Source of the DNA: DATEEW01 sp035273665
GTDB lineage: Bacteria > Pseudomonadota > Gammaproteobacteria > Burkholderiales > SG8-39
Length of the DNA stretch: 20,365 bases
NCBI GenBank assembly: GCA_035273665.1
Contig: DATEOW010000158.1
Location: 1-20,365, forward strand
Direction: 5' to 3'
Shown here: positions 6,319 to 12,646 of the stretch, piece by piece
Layout of the letters: every line of letters starts with the position of its first letter
How positions within the stretch are numbered: position 1 is the first letter of the stretch
Translations under genes and position numbers: made by a program
The notes under the pieces: model-generated
Seen by the model: the letters and a program-made list of their open reading frames with translations, nothing else
Databases searched by the model: none
What the model was told of the DNA's origin: nothing

Positions 6319-6831
6319 ATGAAACGAAGACTTTATTTTGTTTTGCCAGATGTGACGAGTACTCGTCGTGTGGCCGACGAGCTGTTACTAGCCCGAGTGA
6401 GTGACCGACATATGCACGTATTGGCTCAACGTGGCACGGAATTGGGGGCCTTGCGTGAAGCGAGCGTATGGCAGAAGAGCGATCTTGTGCACGGCGCAGA
6501 AGTAGGCATGGTGATCGGCGGCATCGGTGGATTTCTGCTGGGCTTGATGGTGGTATTGACGCCGCCGAACGGCGTAGAAATGCAAATGATCACGGTATTA
6601 ATCAGTTCGGTGATCGGCGCAATCTTCGGCGCATGGAGCGCGAGCTTGATCGGCGCTTCGACGCCGAACAGTCGCTTGAAGCGTTTTCAAGCCGACATCG
6701 ATGCCGGACAAATACTCTTGATGGTGGATGTTCCGGCGGCGCGAGTGGATGAAATTCGCGACTTGGTTTCACGGCGTCATCCTGAAGCCCAGGGCGGGTC
6801 GATGGAACCCACGCTTCCTGCGTTTCCTTGA
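6319..6831 (+). CDS. DUF1269-like inner membrane protein
   Basis: A 170-residue protein of unknown function that resembles DUF1269 family proteins of betaproteobacteria. It begins with a soluble segment (MKRRLYFVLPDVTSTRRVADELLLARV) that looks like a small ferredoxin-like fold. Two hydrophobic, glycine-rich segments follow (AEVGMVIGGIGGFLLGLMVVL, about 61-81, and MITVLISSVIGAIFGAWSASLIG, about 90-112). The C-terminal part includes QILLMVDVPAARVDEIRDLV, which may fold with the N-terminal segment. The start has a strong GAGGAGGG 6 nt upstream. The gene is single, divergent from rnpB, and ends at an intrinsic terminator. A possible sigma-70 promoter lies at 6261-6289. No catalytic motif is visible, and function cannot be assigned. 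Confidence 0.8.
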   Translation: MKRRLYFVLPDVTSTRRVADELLLARVSDRHMHVLAQRGTELGALREASVWQKSDLVHGAEVGMVIGGIGGFLLGLMVVLTPPNGVEMQMITVLISSVIGAIFGAWSASLIGASTPNSRLKRFQADIDAGQILLMVDVPAARVDEIRDLVSRRHPEAQGGSMEPTLPAFP

Positions 6832-6849
6832 TTGCGAGACGAACCGTTG

Positions 6850-7656
6850 TTAGCCCCGCTCTGGCGGGGCTTTCTTTTTGCGAAGCGCACGCCCCGGACG
6901 GAAGTGGCTCGTGTCGAGATAATAGTTGGCGTTTTCGCTTTCCGGATGCCAATCCGGGATACCGAGCACCGGGACAGGTTGCAAGCTTCGCGTCGATTCC
7001 AATGCTTTAGGTTGCGTGAAGTGTTCGCAGACGGCTTGGTCCATATACGCGAGCTGAACTTCAACACTTTGCCGCAGCAATGATGTATTCGCTTCGACGA
7101 TGACCGCTTTGCCGGTGATGCCCTTGTAAGGCACGAGCAATTGCTCGTGCAGGGCATGGCCGAATACATGAAACCGCATATGACTGCGTACTGCGTCGCG
7201 GCGCTGCCAAAACAACTCCGCCCATTGAAAGCCGCGTAGTAGTTGAGCAAGCGTTGCATCTGCGCAAAGAACCACCATACCGCTTTCATCGAATAGAGTG
7301 AGCACATCGCGTTGCTTGCTGCGGCCGCCTCCCTCTTCTTCCGCCAGCGCCTCCACATGAAGTCGATTCAACAAAGCTTTGGCGCGAGGAAAGGAAAGCC
7401 AAGCGAAGGCATTGAACAGGTCGTGCCAATTCTGCGGGCGTGTCGCCACTTTCCCAGTGGCGTAAATCCTTTGCTCATAGTCCGTCTGATGCGGCTGTAC
7501 AAAGGAAAGCGCCATGCCTTGTGCATTGAGCACGGCATGCCGCTGAGCGAGCGCATCCAAAGCGGCATGATCGGGGAAATCGTTGTTGCACTGTTGCAAT
7601 AGCGGCGCGATGGTATGAAAACGCGACGCATCGCTCAACTTTATTGCAGACGCCAA
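6850..7656 (-). CDS. DUF3025 family protein
   Basis: A protein of about 268 residues matching the DUF3025 family, whose function is unknown. Family blocks are clear: YEQRIYATGKVATRPQNWHD followed by LFNAFAWLSFPRAKALLN, then RDVLTLFDESGMVVLCAD, and FHVFGHALHEQLLVPYKG followed by ITGKA. The N-terminal SRFHTIAPLL segment matches the usual family beginning, so translation should start close before it. There is no ATG there; TTG at 7656 or TTG at 7638 are the candidates, overlapping or just following the pyrC stop, which suggests coupling to pyrC. Longer frames reaching 7890 read backwards through pyrC and give Arg-rich sequence. The extreme C-terminus (KKKAPPERG) is encoded by the terminator hairpin of the convergent gene. 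No signal peptide or membrane segment is seen. Confidence 0.8.
   Translation of the reverse strand: MASAIKLSDASRFHTIAPLLQQCNNDFPDHAALDALAQRHAVLNAQGMALSFVQPHQTDYEQRIYATGKVATRPQNWHDLFNAFAWLSFPRAKALLNRLHVEALAEEEGGGRSKQRDVLTLFDESGMVVLCADATLAQLLRGFQWAELFWQRRDAVRSHMRFHVFGHALHEQLLVPYKGITGKAVIVEANTSLLRQSVEVQLAYMDQAVCEHFTQPKALESTRSLQPVPVLGIPDWHPESENANYYLDTSHFRPGRALRKKKAPPERG
6852..6879 (+). terminator. Intrinsic terminator of the DUF1269-like gene
   Basis: A perfect 8-bp stem, AGCCCCGC with GCGGGGCT around a TCTG loop, is followed by TTCTTTTT. It lies 20 bp after the stop codon. The same bases read on the minus strand encode the last residues of the convergent DUF3025 gene. Confidence 0.9.
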
Positions 7657-8672
7657 TGCAGTTTCTCGCCCGCACGAAGAGGTGTAAGGTTGGCATCTCC
7701 GAAGGGGTAGTGCTTGGGCACTTCCCATTCTTCTCGATGCAAGGTGATGGCGTCGCGGTTGCGCGGCAATCGATAAAAATCGGGGCCGTTGAAACTTGCG
7801 AACGCTTCGAGCCGATCGAGCGCACCGGCTTGGTCGAAGGCCTCCGCATAAAGCTCTAAGGCAGCATGCGCTGTATAGCATCCGGCGCAACCGCAGGCGT
7901 TTTCTTTGTCGCCGCGCGGGTGAGGAGCGCTATCGGTGCCCAAAAAAAACTTCTTGTTCGAGCCGGTCGCGGCTTCAACCAAAGCAAGCCGATGCCGTTC
8001 GCGCTTCAGCACGGGCAAACAATAATAGTGAGGTCGAATACCGCCGTGGAAGAGAGCATTGCGGTTATAGAGGAGATGGTGCGCGGTGATGGTTGCGCCG
8101 ATATTTGCACCACTTTCGCGGACAAACTGGACGGCCTCGGCGGTTGTGATGTGTTCGAACACGACTCGCAAACGAGGAAACCGATTGGCGATACGGCTCA
8201 TTACCGTTTCGATAAAAACCTTCTCGCGATCGAATACGTCAACACCGGCTGTTGTGACCTCACCATGCACGAGCAAAGGAAGGTCATGCTCTTCCATCGC
8301 GGCCAGCGCCCTAGAAGCGGCATCAATGTGCGTCACCCCGGAATCGGAGTTGGTCGTCGCGCCGGCCGGATAATATTTCAACGCGTGCACGAAGCCGCTG
8401 GATTTCGCAGCGGCGACTTCTTCCGCAGTCGTGTTGTCGGTTAGATACAAGGTCATCAACGGCTCGAACTTCGTTCCAGCAGGCAACGCCGCCAGAATAC
8501 GCTCCCGATAAGCACGAGCGCTCTGTACCGTGGTCACGGGTGGGCGCAAGTTGGGCATCACGATCGCACGAGCGAATTGCCGTGCGGTATGGGGTAATAC
8601 GGCCGCCAGGGCGGCACCGTCGCGCAGATGCAAGTGCCAGTCGTCGGGTCGGATCAGACTTAAACTATTCAT
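7641..8672 (-). CDS. pyrC: Dihydroorotase
   Basis: Zinc amidohydrolase of 343 residues that closes carbamoyl-aspartate to dihydroorotate in pyrimidine synthesis. It is of the E. coli PyrC type (348 residues). Metal ligands are visible: H13 and H15 in DDWHLHLRDG, the carbamylated lysine K99 in VHALKYYPAGATTNSDSGV, H136 in LLVHGE, H174 in EHITT and D247 in GTDSAPH. The ATG at 8672 is preceded by GAGGAAAACG and begins the conserved MNSLSLIRPDDWH sequence. A longer frame to 8756 would run into rsmI. It overlaps the rsmI end by 8 bp, and DUF3025 overlaps or directly follows it, so the three genes probably share one transcript. Confidence 0.95.
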   Translation of the reverse strand: MNSLSLIRPDDWHLHLRDGAALAAVLPHTARQFARAIVMPNLRPPVTTVQSARAYRERILAALPAGTKFEPLMTLYLTDNTTAEEVAAAKSSGFVHALKYYPAGATTNSDSGVTHIDAASRALAAMEEHDLPLLVHGEVTTAGVDVFDREKVFIETVMSRIANRFPRLRVVFEHITTAEAVQFVRESGANIGATITAHHLLYNRNALFHGGIRPHYYCLPVLKRERHRLALVEAATGSNKKFFLGTDSAPHPRGDKENACGCAGCYTAHAALELYAEAFDQAGALDRLEAFASFNGPDFYRLPRNRDAITLHREEWEVPKHYPFGDANLTPLRAGEKLHWRLQ

Positions 8673-9567
8673 CGTTTTCCTCGGCCACAGGGACCTCCAT
8701 GTCCCGTATTTTCGCCCATTCCAGGCCAAGTTCATAAAGTTGGTTTTTTCGGGCACCGCTTAAGCTCGCCGCGAGCCGTGCGGCCTGTTTGAGGGGCAAT
8801 TCTTCCAACAGAAGCCGCAACACGCGCGCACCCTCGGCGAAGGCGGTCTCTTCTTGCGCGTTTGCCCCTTGCACGACGACGACAAATTCTCCGCGTTGAC
8901 GATTCGCGTCCTGTTGCAACCAGGCCAGGGCCTCACCGGCTTTGCAACGATGGATCTGCTCGAACATTTTGCTGAGCTCGCGTGCGATCACCAACTCGCG
9001 ATCCGCGCCCATGACCGCTGCAATGTCTTCGATGCACTCGAGAATGCGATGCGGGGCTTCATAGAAGATCAGATGCGCGGCACCATCGCGCGATAGTTCT
9101 AAGGTCTTTCGACGCGCAGTGCTTTTATTCGGCAGGAATCCTATAAAGGTGAAGGCGCCTGCGAATCCGGTTGCGCATAGGGCCGTGATTGCTGCATTGG
9201 CACCAGGAATAGGAACCACGCGAATCCCGGCCGCATGAGCTTGCGTGACGAGTAAAGCACCTGGATCGGAGACGCCCGGCGTGCCCGCATCACTGATTAG
9301 CGCGACAGAATGGCCCGCACGCAAGTACGCGATGATCTCAGGCGCCGCCTTTGCTTCATTGTGCGCATGGAAGGATTTCAGCGTCGTCTGAAGCCCGTAT
9401 TGGGCAAGAAGTACCGAACTGGTGCGAGTATCTTCGGCATAGATGCGCTCTACCTGGCTTAAAACCTTCCTCGCCCGTACGCTTAGATCGTCAAGGTTAC
9501 CGATAGGCGTTGCGACCACATATAATTGCCCGCTTTGCTGCGATCCCGGATCTTCATGACCGCTCAT
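8665..9567 (-). CDS. rsmI: 16S rRNA (cytidine-1402 2'-O)-methyltransferase
   Basis: SAM-dependent methyltransferase of 300 residues that modifies C1402 in the ribosomal P site (yraL in E. coli). Conserved stretches include QLYVVATPIGNLDDLSVRA, AEDTRTSSVLL, the ALISDAGTPGVSDPG loop that binds SAM, PIPGANAAITAL and FYEAPHRI. The C-terminal tail ARLAASLSGARKNQLYELGL matches the small RsmI C-terminal domain. The ATG at 9567 gives an N-terminus of normal length. It is divergent from lpoA, as in E. coli (yraL next to yraM), and here the two 5' coding ends overlap by 12 bp. Its own promoter must lie within lpoA coding sequence. It is the first gene of the rsmI-pyrC-DUF3025 run. Confidence 0.95.
   Translation of the reverse strand: MSGHEDPGSQQSGQLYVVATPIGNLDDLSVRARKVLSQVERIYAEDTRTSSVLLAQYGLQTTLKSFHAHNEAKAAPEIIAYLRAGHSVALISDAGTPGVSDPGALLVTQAHAAGIRVVPIPGANAAITALCATGFAGAFTFIGFLPNKSTARRKTLELSRDGAAHLIFYEAPHRILECIEDIAAVMGADRELVIARELSKMFEQIHRCKAGEALAWLQQDANRQRGEFVVVVQGANAQEETAFAEGARVLRLLLEELPLKQAARLAASLSGARKNQLYELGLEWAKIRDMEVPVAEENDE
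9521..9526 (+). promoter_or_regulatory. Candidate -10 box for the lpoA operon
   Basis: A perfect TATAAT lies 29 bp before the lpoA ATG, inside the 5' part of rsmI. The matching -35 (TTACCG at 9497-9502, 18 bp spacing) is poor. A start near 9533 would give a leader of about 23 nt. Confidence 0.4.
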
Positions 9568-10752
9568 CGTTTTTCTCGTGGCTTCTGCGCCGCGCTCGTC
9601 TGTGCAACCGTCGCATTGTCCTGCGCAGTCGAGCCGCCCGCAACTGCACGCCGCGCCCCACCTGCGCCCATTGTCGTATCGCCTGCTCCTTCAACCGGCC
9701 CCGCACCGGTAATTAGCGTAACCCCCGTGCCGGTGGAAGCGATTCCATCTCCGCCAGTGCCGCCCGTATCTGCGCCCATGCCGGTCGTGCCGCCGGTCGC
9801 GACACAGCCTTATATTGCCCTGTTGCTTCCCCTGGAGACGCCCGATTTCCGGTCCGCCGCTGAGGCGTTCAACAATGGGTTTAATGCCGCTCAAAAAGTG
9901 CACCCAGCGCCGATTGCGGTTCGCTTGCACAGTACCGACGCTTCGCCGGATCGAATTGCCGCGCAGTACAAAGAGGCGCTGGCAAATGGAGCGAGTGTTG
10001 TCGTCGGACCAATGACACGCAATGGTGTGACGGCGCTTGTCTCGAGCGCGCTGGTAATGGTACCCACCCTTACACTGAATCTGCCCGAAAACAATGTGAA
10101 GATGGCCGGTCTATATGTATTCGGCCTTCCAGTGGAAAACGAAGCGGCCATGGTCGCCCAGCAGATGTTCGAAGATCGCTATCGCAATGTCGCCGTCGTC
10201 AATACCGCCAATCCCGTGGGTCGTCGCATGCGCGAAGCGTTTTTGCAGGCATGGCGCGCATCGGGCGGAAACGTCGTTGCACTGAGTGAGGTGCGTAGCA
10301 ACGGCAACCTGACTTTTTTGCGTGAGCTTGGCACCAGCAGTGCGGACGTCGTTTTTCTCGCTGCGGGCTTTGACGAGGCGCGGGTCATCCGCCCTTATCT
10401 GCCTTCACAAACTGCGGTCTATACCACTTCGCAAATCAATCTACGCCCCGGCGATCCGCAGCGCGACCTGGACCTCGATGGCGTGCGTTTCCTCGATATG
10501 CCCTGGGTGTTGAGCCCCGATCATCCCGGCGTGTCGATTTATCCGCCCGCACCAACGCTGAGCGGCGAAACGCTGCGGTTCTATGCACTGGGGATCGACG
10601 CTTATCGCATTGCGCTCGCTCTCGCACAAGGCGAGCGCAGCATGGAATTCGATGGCGTAACGGGGCACATCAAAGTTGCTCCGGATGGCACGATCTCACG
10701 CCGCCCCTGGCCAGCCGCTTTTCGGGATGGACTTCCTGTCCTCACGCAATAG
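9556..10752 (+). CDS. lpoA: LppC/LpoA family penicillin-binding protein activator
   Basis: Envelope protein of about 398 residues from the LppC (YraM) family. In E. coli LpoA is an outer-membrane lipoprotein that activates PBP1a from outside. The N-terminus is a signal sequence ending in ATVALSC, a somewhat atypical lipobox (A-L-S-C), then a Pro/Val-rich linker to about residue 85. The rest is the periplasmic-binding-protein-like LppC domain, starting at YIALLLPLETPDFRSAAEAF, with GASVVVGPMTRNGV and VVFLAAGFDEARVIRPYLP. The protein is shorter than E. coli LpoA (678 residues) and lacks the N-terminal TPR-like domain. I chose ATG 9556; a TTG at 9526 would add ten residues before the signal. It overlaps yraN by 26 bp. 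Confidence 0.88.
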   Translation: MTAHRFSRGFCAALVCATVALSCAVEPPATARRAPPAPIVVSPAPSTGPAPVISVTPVPVEAIPSPPVPPVSAPMPVVPPVATQPYIALLLPLETPDFRSAAEAFNNGFNAAQKVHPAPIAVRLHSTDASPDRIAAQYKEALANGASVVVGPMTRNGVTALVSSALVMVPTLTLNLPENNVKMAGLYVFGLPVENEAAMVAQQMFEDRYRNVAVVNTANPVGRRMREAFLQAWRASGGNVVALSEVRSNGNLTFLRELGTSSADVVFLAAGFDEARVIRPYLPSQTAVYTTSQINLRPGDPQRDLDLDGVRFLDMPWVLSPDHPGVSIYPPAPTLSGETLRFYALGIDAYRIALALAQGERSMEFDGVTGHIKVAPDGTISRRPWPAAFRDGLPVLTQ

Positions 10753-11083
10753 CGACGGTGCGGCGGCCGAGGAATTGGCCGCGCGATACTTGCAGGCGCA
10801 AGGGCTCACGATAGTCGAGCGCAATTACCGCATTCGTGGCGGCGAAATCGATCTTATTGCGAAGCAAGGTCAAACTCTCGTTTTTGTGGAAGTGCGCTTG
10901 AGGCGTTCACAGCGCTTCGGCGGCGCCGCTGCGAGTGTCGACGCCTTCAAACAAGGTCGTGTTGTGCTCGCGGCCGGACACTACTTGCAAGGCCGCGACA
11001 TCGCCTGCCGCTTTGATGTGGTCTTGCTTGATGAGGTGGATGCCGGGCGGATCGAATGGATTCGAGATGCTTTTAACGCGTAG
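10727..11083 (+). CDS. yraN: UPF0102 (YraN) family endonuclease-like protein
   Basis: A 118-residue protein of the YraN/UPF0102 family, which has a restriction-endonuclease-like fold and no settled function. The core is visible: AAEELAARYLQAQGLTIVERNYR, then GGEIDLIAKQGQTLVFVEVRLR, whose E, D and E-x-R residues form the putative metal-binding site, then RFDVVLLDE. The ATG at 10727 lies within the end of lpoA and gives the normal family length; upstream in-frame starts only add lpoA shadow sequence. The gene follows lpoA as in E. coli and overlaps the HIRAN gene by 17 bp, so it is translated from the same message. Confidence 0.9.
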   Translation: MDFLSSRNSDGAAAEELAARYLQAQGLTIVERNYRIRGGEIDLIAKQGQTLVFVEVRLRRSQRFGGAAASVDAFKQGRVVLAAGHYLQGRDIACRFDVVLLDEVDAGRIEWIRDAFNA

Positions 11084-11435
11084 ATTGATCGTTGTTGGAC
11101 TATTTGTGAGCGTGACCGCTTTCGGTCAGGAAGTTCGTATCTTGGTCCAAAGCTCGCCTTTGGCGGGTTTCAACTATCACCAAGCTGCGTTGCTTTGGGA
11201 CGACATGCGGGTCGGCGACCGCCTGGAATTAAGACGCGAGCCGGACAACCCGCATGACAGTCAAGCGATACGGGTAGATTGGCGCGGGCACAAACTTGGG
11301 TATGTGCCGCGTAAGGAAAATGCGTCCCTCGCATGGGCTATGGATCAAGGACAGCGGCTTGCCGCTCGCGTCAGCCGCATGGAACTGTCGGCCGATCCGA
11401 GGCGTCGAATCGAGTTCGAGGTATACGTAGAGTAG
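11067..11435 (+). CDS. Exported stand-alone HIRAN domain protein
   Basis: A 122-residue protein: an N-terminal signal peptide (MLLTRRLIVVGLFVSVTAFG, cleavage probably near residue 19-20) and a single HIRAN domain filling the rest. Domain hallmarks are GFNYHQAALLWDDMRVGDRL, LRREPDNPHDSQAIRV, GHKLGYVPRKEN and LAWAMDQG. HIRAN domains are best known from HLTF/Rad5 helicases, where they bind 3' ends of single-stranded DNA. Bacterial stand-alone copies have no established role. The start overlaps the yraN end by 17 bp. Compared with the E. coli cluster this gene is an insertion between yraN and diaA. If the signal is cleaved the protein acts in the envelope, which makes a DNA-repair role unlikely. 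Confidence 0.82.
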   Translation: MLLTRRLIVVGLFVSVTAFGQEVRILVQSSPLAGFNYHQAALLWDDMRVGDRLELRREPDNPHDSQAIRVDWRGHKLGYVPRKENASLAWAMDQGQRLAARVSRMELSADPRRRIEFEVYVE

Positions 11436-11467
11436 AATCCCCACATCCCAATATCGAATAAAAACGC

Positions 11468-12058
11468 ATGGATCTCGTCGCACGCGTGCGCAAACATTTC
11501 GCCGATAGCGCACAAACCAAACTGAATGCCGTGGATGCTTTGGCCGCACCAATCGCCCAGGCGACCGAGGCCATGGTGAAATGCCTTCTCAGCGAAGGGA
11601 AAATCCTTGCATGCGGGAACGGTGGTTCTGCGGCAGATTCTCAGCATTTCGCGGCCGAGCTACTGAATCGCTTTGAACGAGAACGGCCGGGTCTGGCCGC
11701 AATGGCCTTGACGACCGATACGTCGACTTTGACCTCGATCGCCAATGACTACGATTACAACCAGGTTTTTTCCAAGCAGGTGCTCGCTTTAGGTCACGCC
11801 AAGGATGTGTTGCTTGCGATTTCCACAAGCGGCAACTCCCCCAATGTCATTGCGGCCGTTCATGCGGCGCACGAGCGCGATATGCGCGTGGTCGCTCTGA
11901 CCGGCAAGAGCGGCGGCGAGATGACCCACATTCTTGCTAAAGAGGACGTGCATATCTGCGTACCGCATACGCAGACCGCGCGCATTCAGGAAGTACATTT
12001 GCTTACTTTGCATTGTCTGTGCGATGGCATTGACAGCCTATTACTCGGAACGGAGTGA
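11468..12058 (+). CDS. gmhA: SIS-domain phosphoheptose isomerase / DiaA-like protein
   Basis: A 196-residue SIS-domain protein. GmhA converts sedoheptulose 7-phosphate to D-glycero-manno-heptose 7-phosphate for LPS core. DiaA is a close homologue that binds DnaA. The SIS core is seen in ILACGNGGSAADSQHFAAEL and LLAISTSGNSPNVIAAV. Positions matching the GmhA active site are kept: E64, Q174 in TARIQEVH and H182 in LHCLCD, which favours retained isomerase chemistry. Gene order (lpoA-yraN-x-this-BON lipoprotein) matches E. coli diaA, so a DnaA role is also possible. The start at 11468 has no clear ribosome binding site. It ends 2 bp before the BON lipoprotein start. I name it gmhA with reserve. 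Confidence 0.8.
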   Translation: MDLVARVRKHFADSAQTKLNAVDALAAPIAQATEAMVKCLLSEGKILACGNGGSAADSQHFAAELLNRFERERPGLAAMALTTDTSTLTSIANDYDYNQVFSKQVLALGHAKDVLLAISTSGNSPNVIAAVHAAHERDMRVVALTGKSGGEMTHILAKEDVHICVPHTQTARIQEVHLLTLHCLCDGIDSLLLGTE

Positions 12059-12060
12059 AA

Positions 12061-12642
12061 ATGAGAACATTAATTTCGCTGTTGTTGATTACGGTCGCCG
12101 CTTTATCTTCCGGATGCGCGGCAGTAGTGGTGGGCGGCGCTGCGGCGGCGGGTGCCGTGGCGGTGGATCGTCGTCAGCCCGATGTTGTCGCAACCGACGA
12201 AAGAATCGAACTGACGGCCAATCAGCGAATCGAGAAAAAAGCCGGCGCAGGCGGCCATATCAATGTCACCAGTTACAACCGCCTTCTGCTCTTGACGGGA
12301 GAAATTGCGACGGAGGCACTGAAACAGGAGGCCGAATCCATCGGGGCCGCGGTACCGGATGTCCGAAGCGTAGCAAACGAATTGACTGTCGCGCCGCCTT
12401 CTTCCATGGAAACGCGCTCGCGCGACACCTATATCACCGGCCAAGTGAAGGCCCGCATGGTGAGCGCACAAAAATTCAACCCGCTGCACGTCAAAGTGGT
12501 GACGGAAAACGCCGTCGTGTACTTGATGGGACTAGTGACTGAAAAAGAAGCGGCTGATGCGGCACAAATCGCCAGCACGACTAGCGGCGTGCGAAAAGTC
12601 GTTCGCGTCTTCGAGTACATTCCGGCGCCGCCGCCGAGATAA
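12061..12642 (+). CDS. dolP: BON-domain outer membrane lipoprotein (DolP/YraP type)
   Basis: A 193-residue lipoprotein with two BON domains. E. coli DolP sits in the outer membrane, binds anionic lipids at division sites and supports envelope integrity. The signal ends in a lipobox LSSGC with C19 as the lipidated residue, followed by a small-residue stretch (AAVVVGGAAAAGAVAV). BON1 runs from about 48 to 118 (NVTSYNRLLLLTGEIATEAL, VRSVANELTV) and BON2 from about 125 to 190 (KARMVSAQKFNPLHVKVV, VYLMGLVTEKEA, GVRKVVRVFEYI). The ATG at 12061 has GGAG 6 nt upstream. It is the last gene of the lpoA operon and converges on the GGDEF-EAL gene with a gap of 4 bp; no terminator is seen. Confidence 0.92.
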   Translation: MRTLISLLLITVAALSSGCAAVVVGGAAAAGAVAVDRRQPDVVATDERIELTANQRIEKKAGAGGHINVTSYNRLLLLTGEIATEALKQEAESIGAAVPDVRSVANELTVAPPSSMETRSRDTYITGQVKARMVSAQKFNPLHVKVVTENAVVYLMGLVTEKEAADAAQIASTTSGVRKVVRVFEYIPAPPPR

Positions 12643-12646
12643 GGCT

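Noticed and set aside
5914..6404. Plus-strand open frames across the RNase P RNA gene
   Set aside because: They lie antisense to a conserved structured RNA and show no ribosome binding site or family match.
7657..7890. N-terminal extension of the DUF3025 protein
   Set aside because: It overlaps pyrC out of frame and yields Arg/Cys-rich sequence outside the family.
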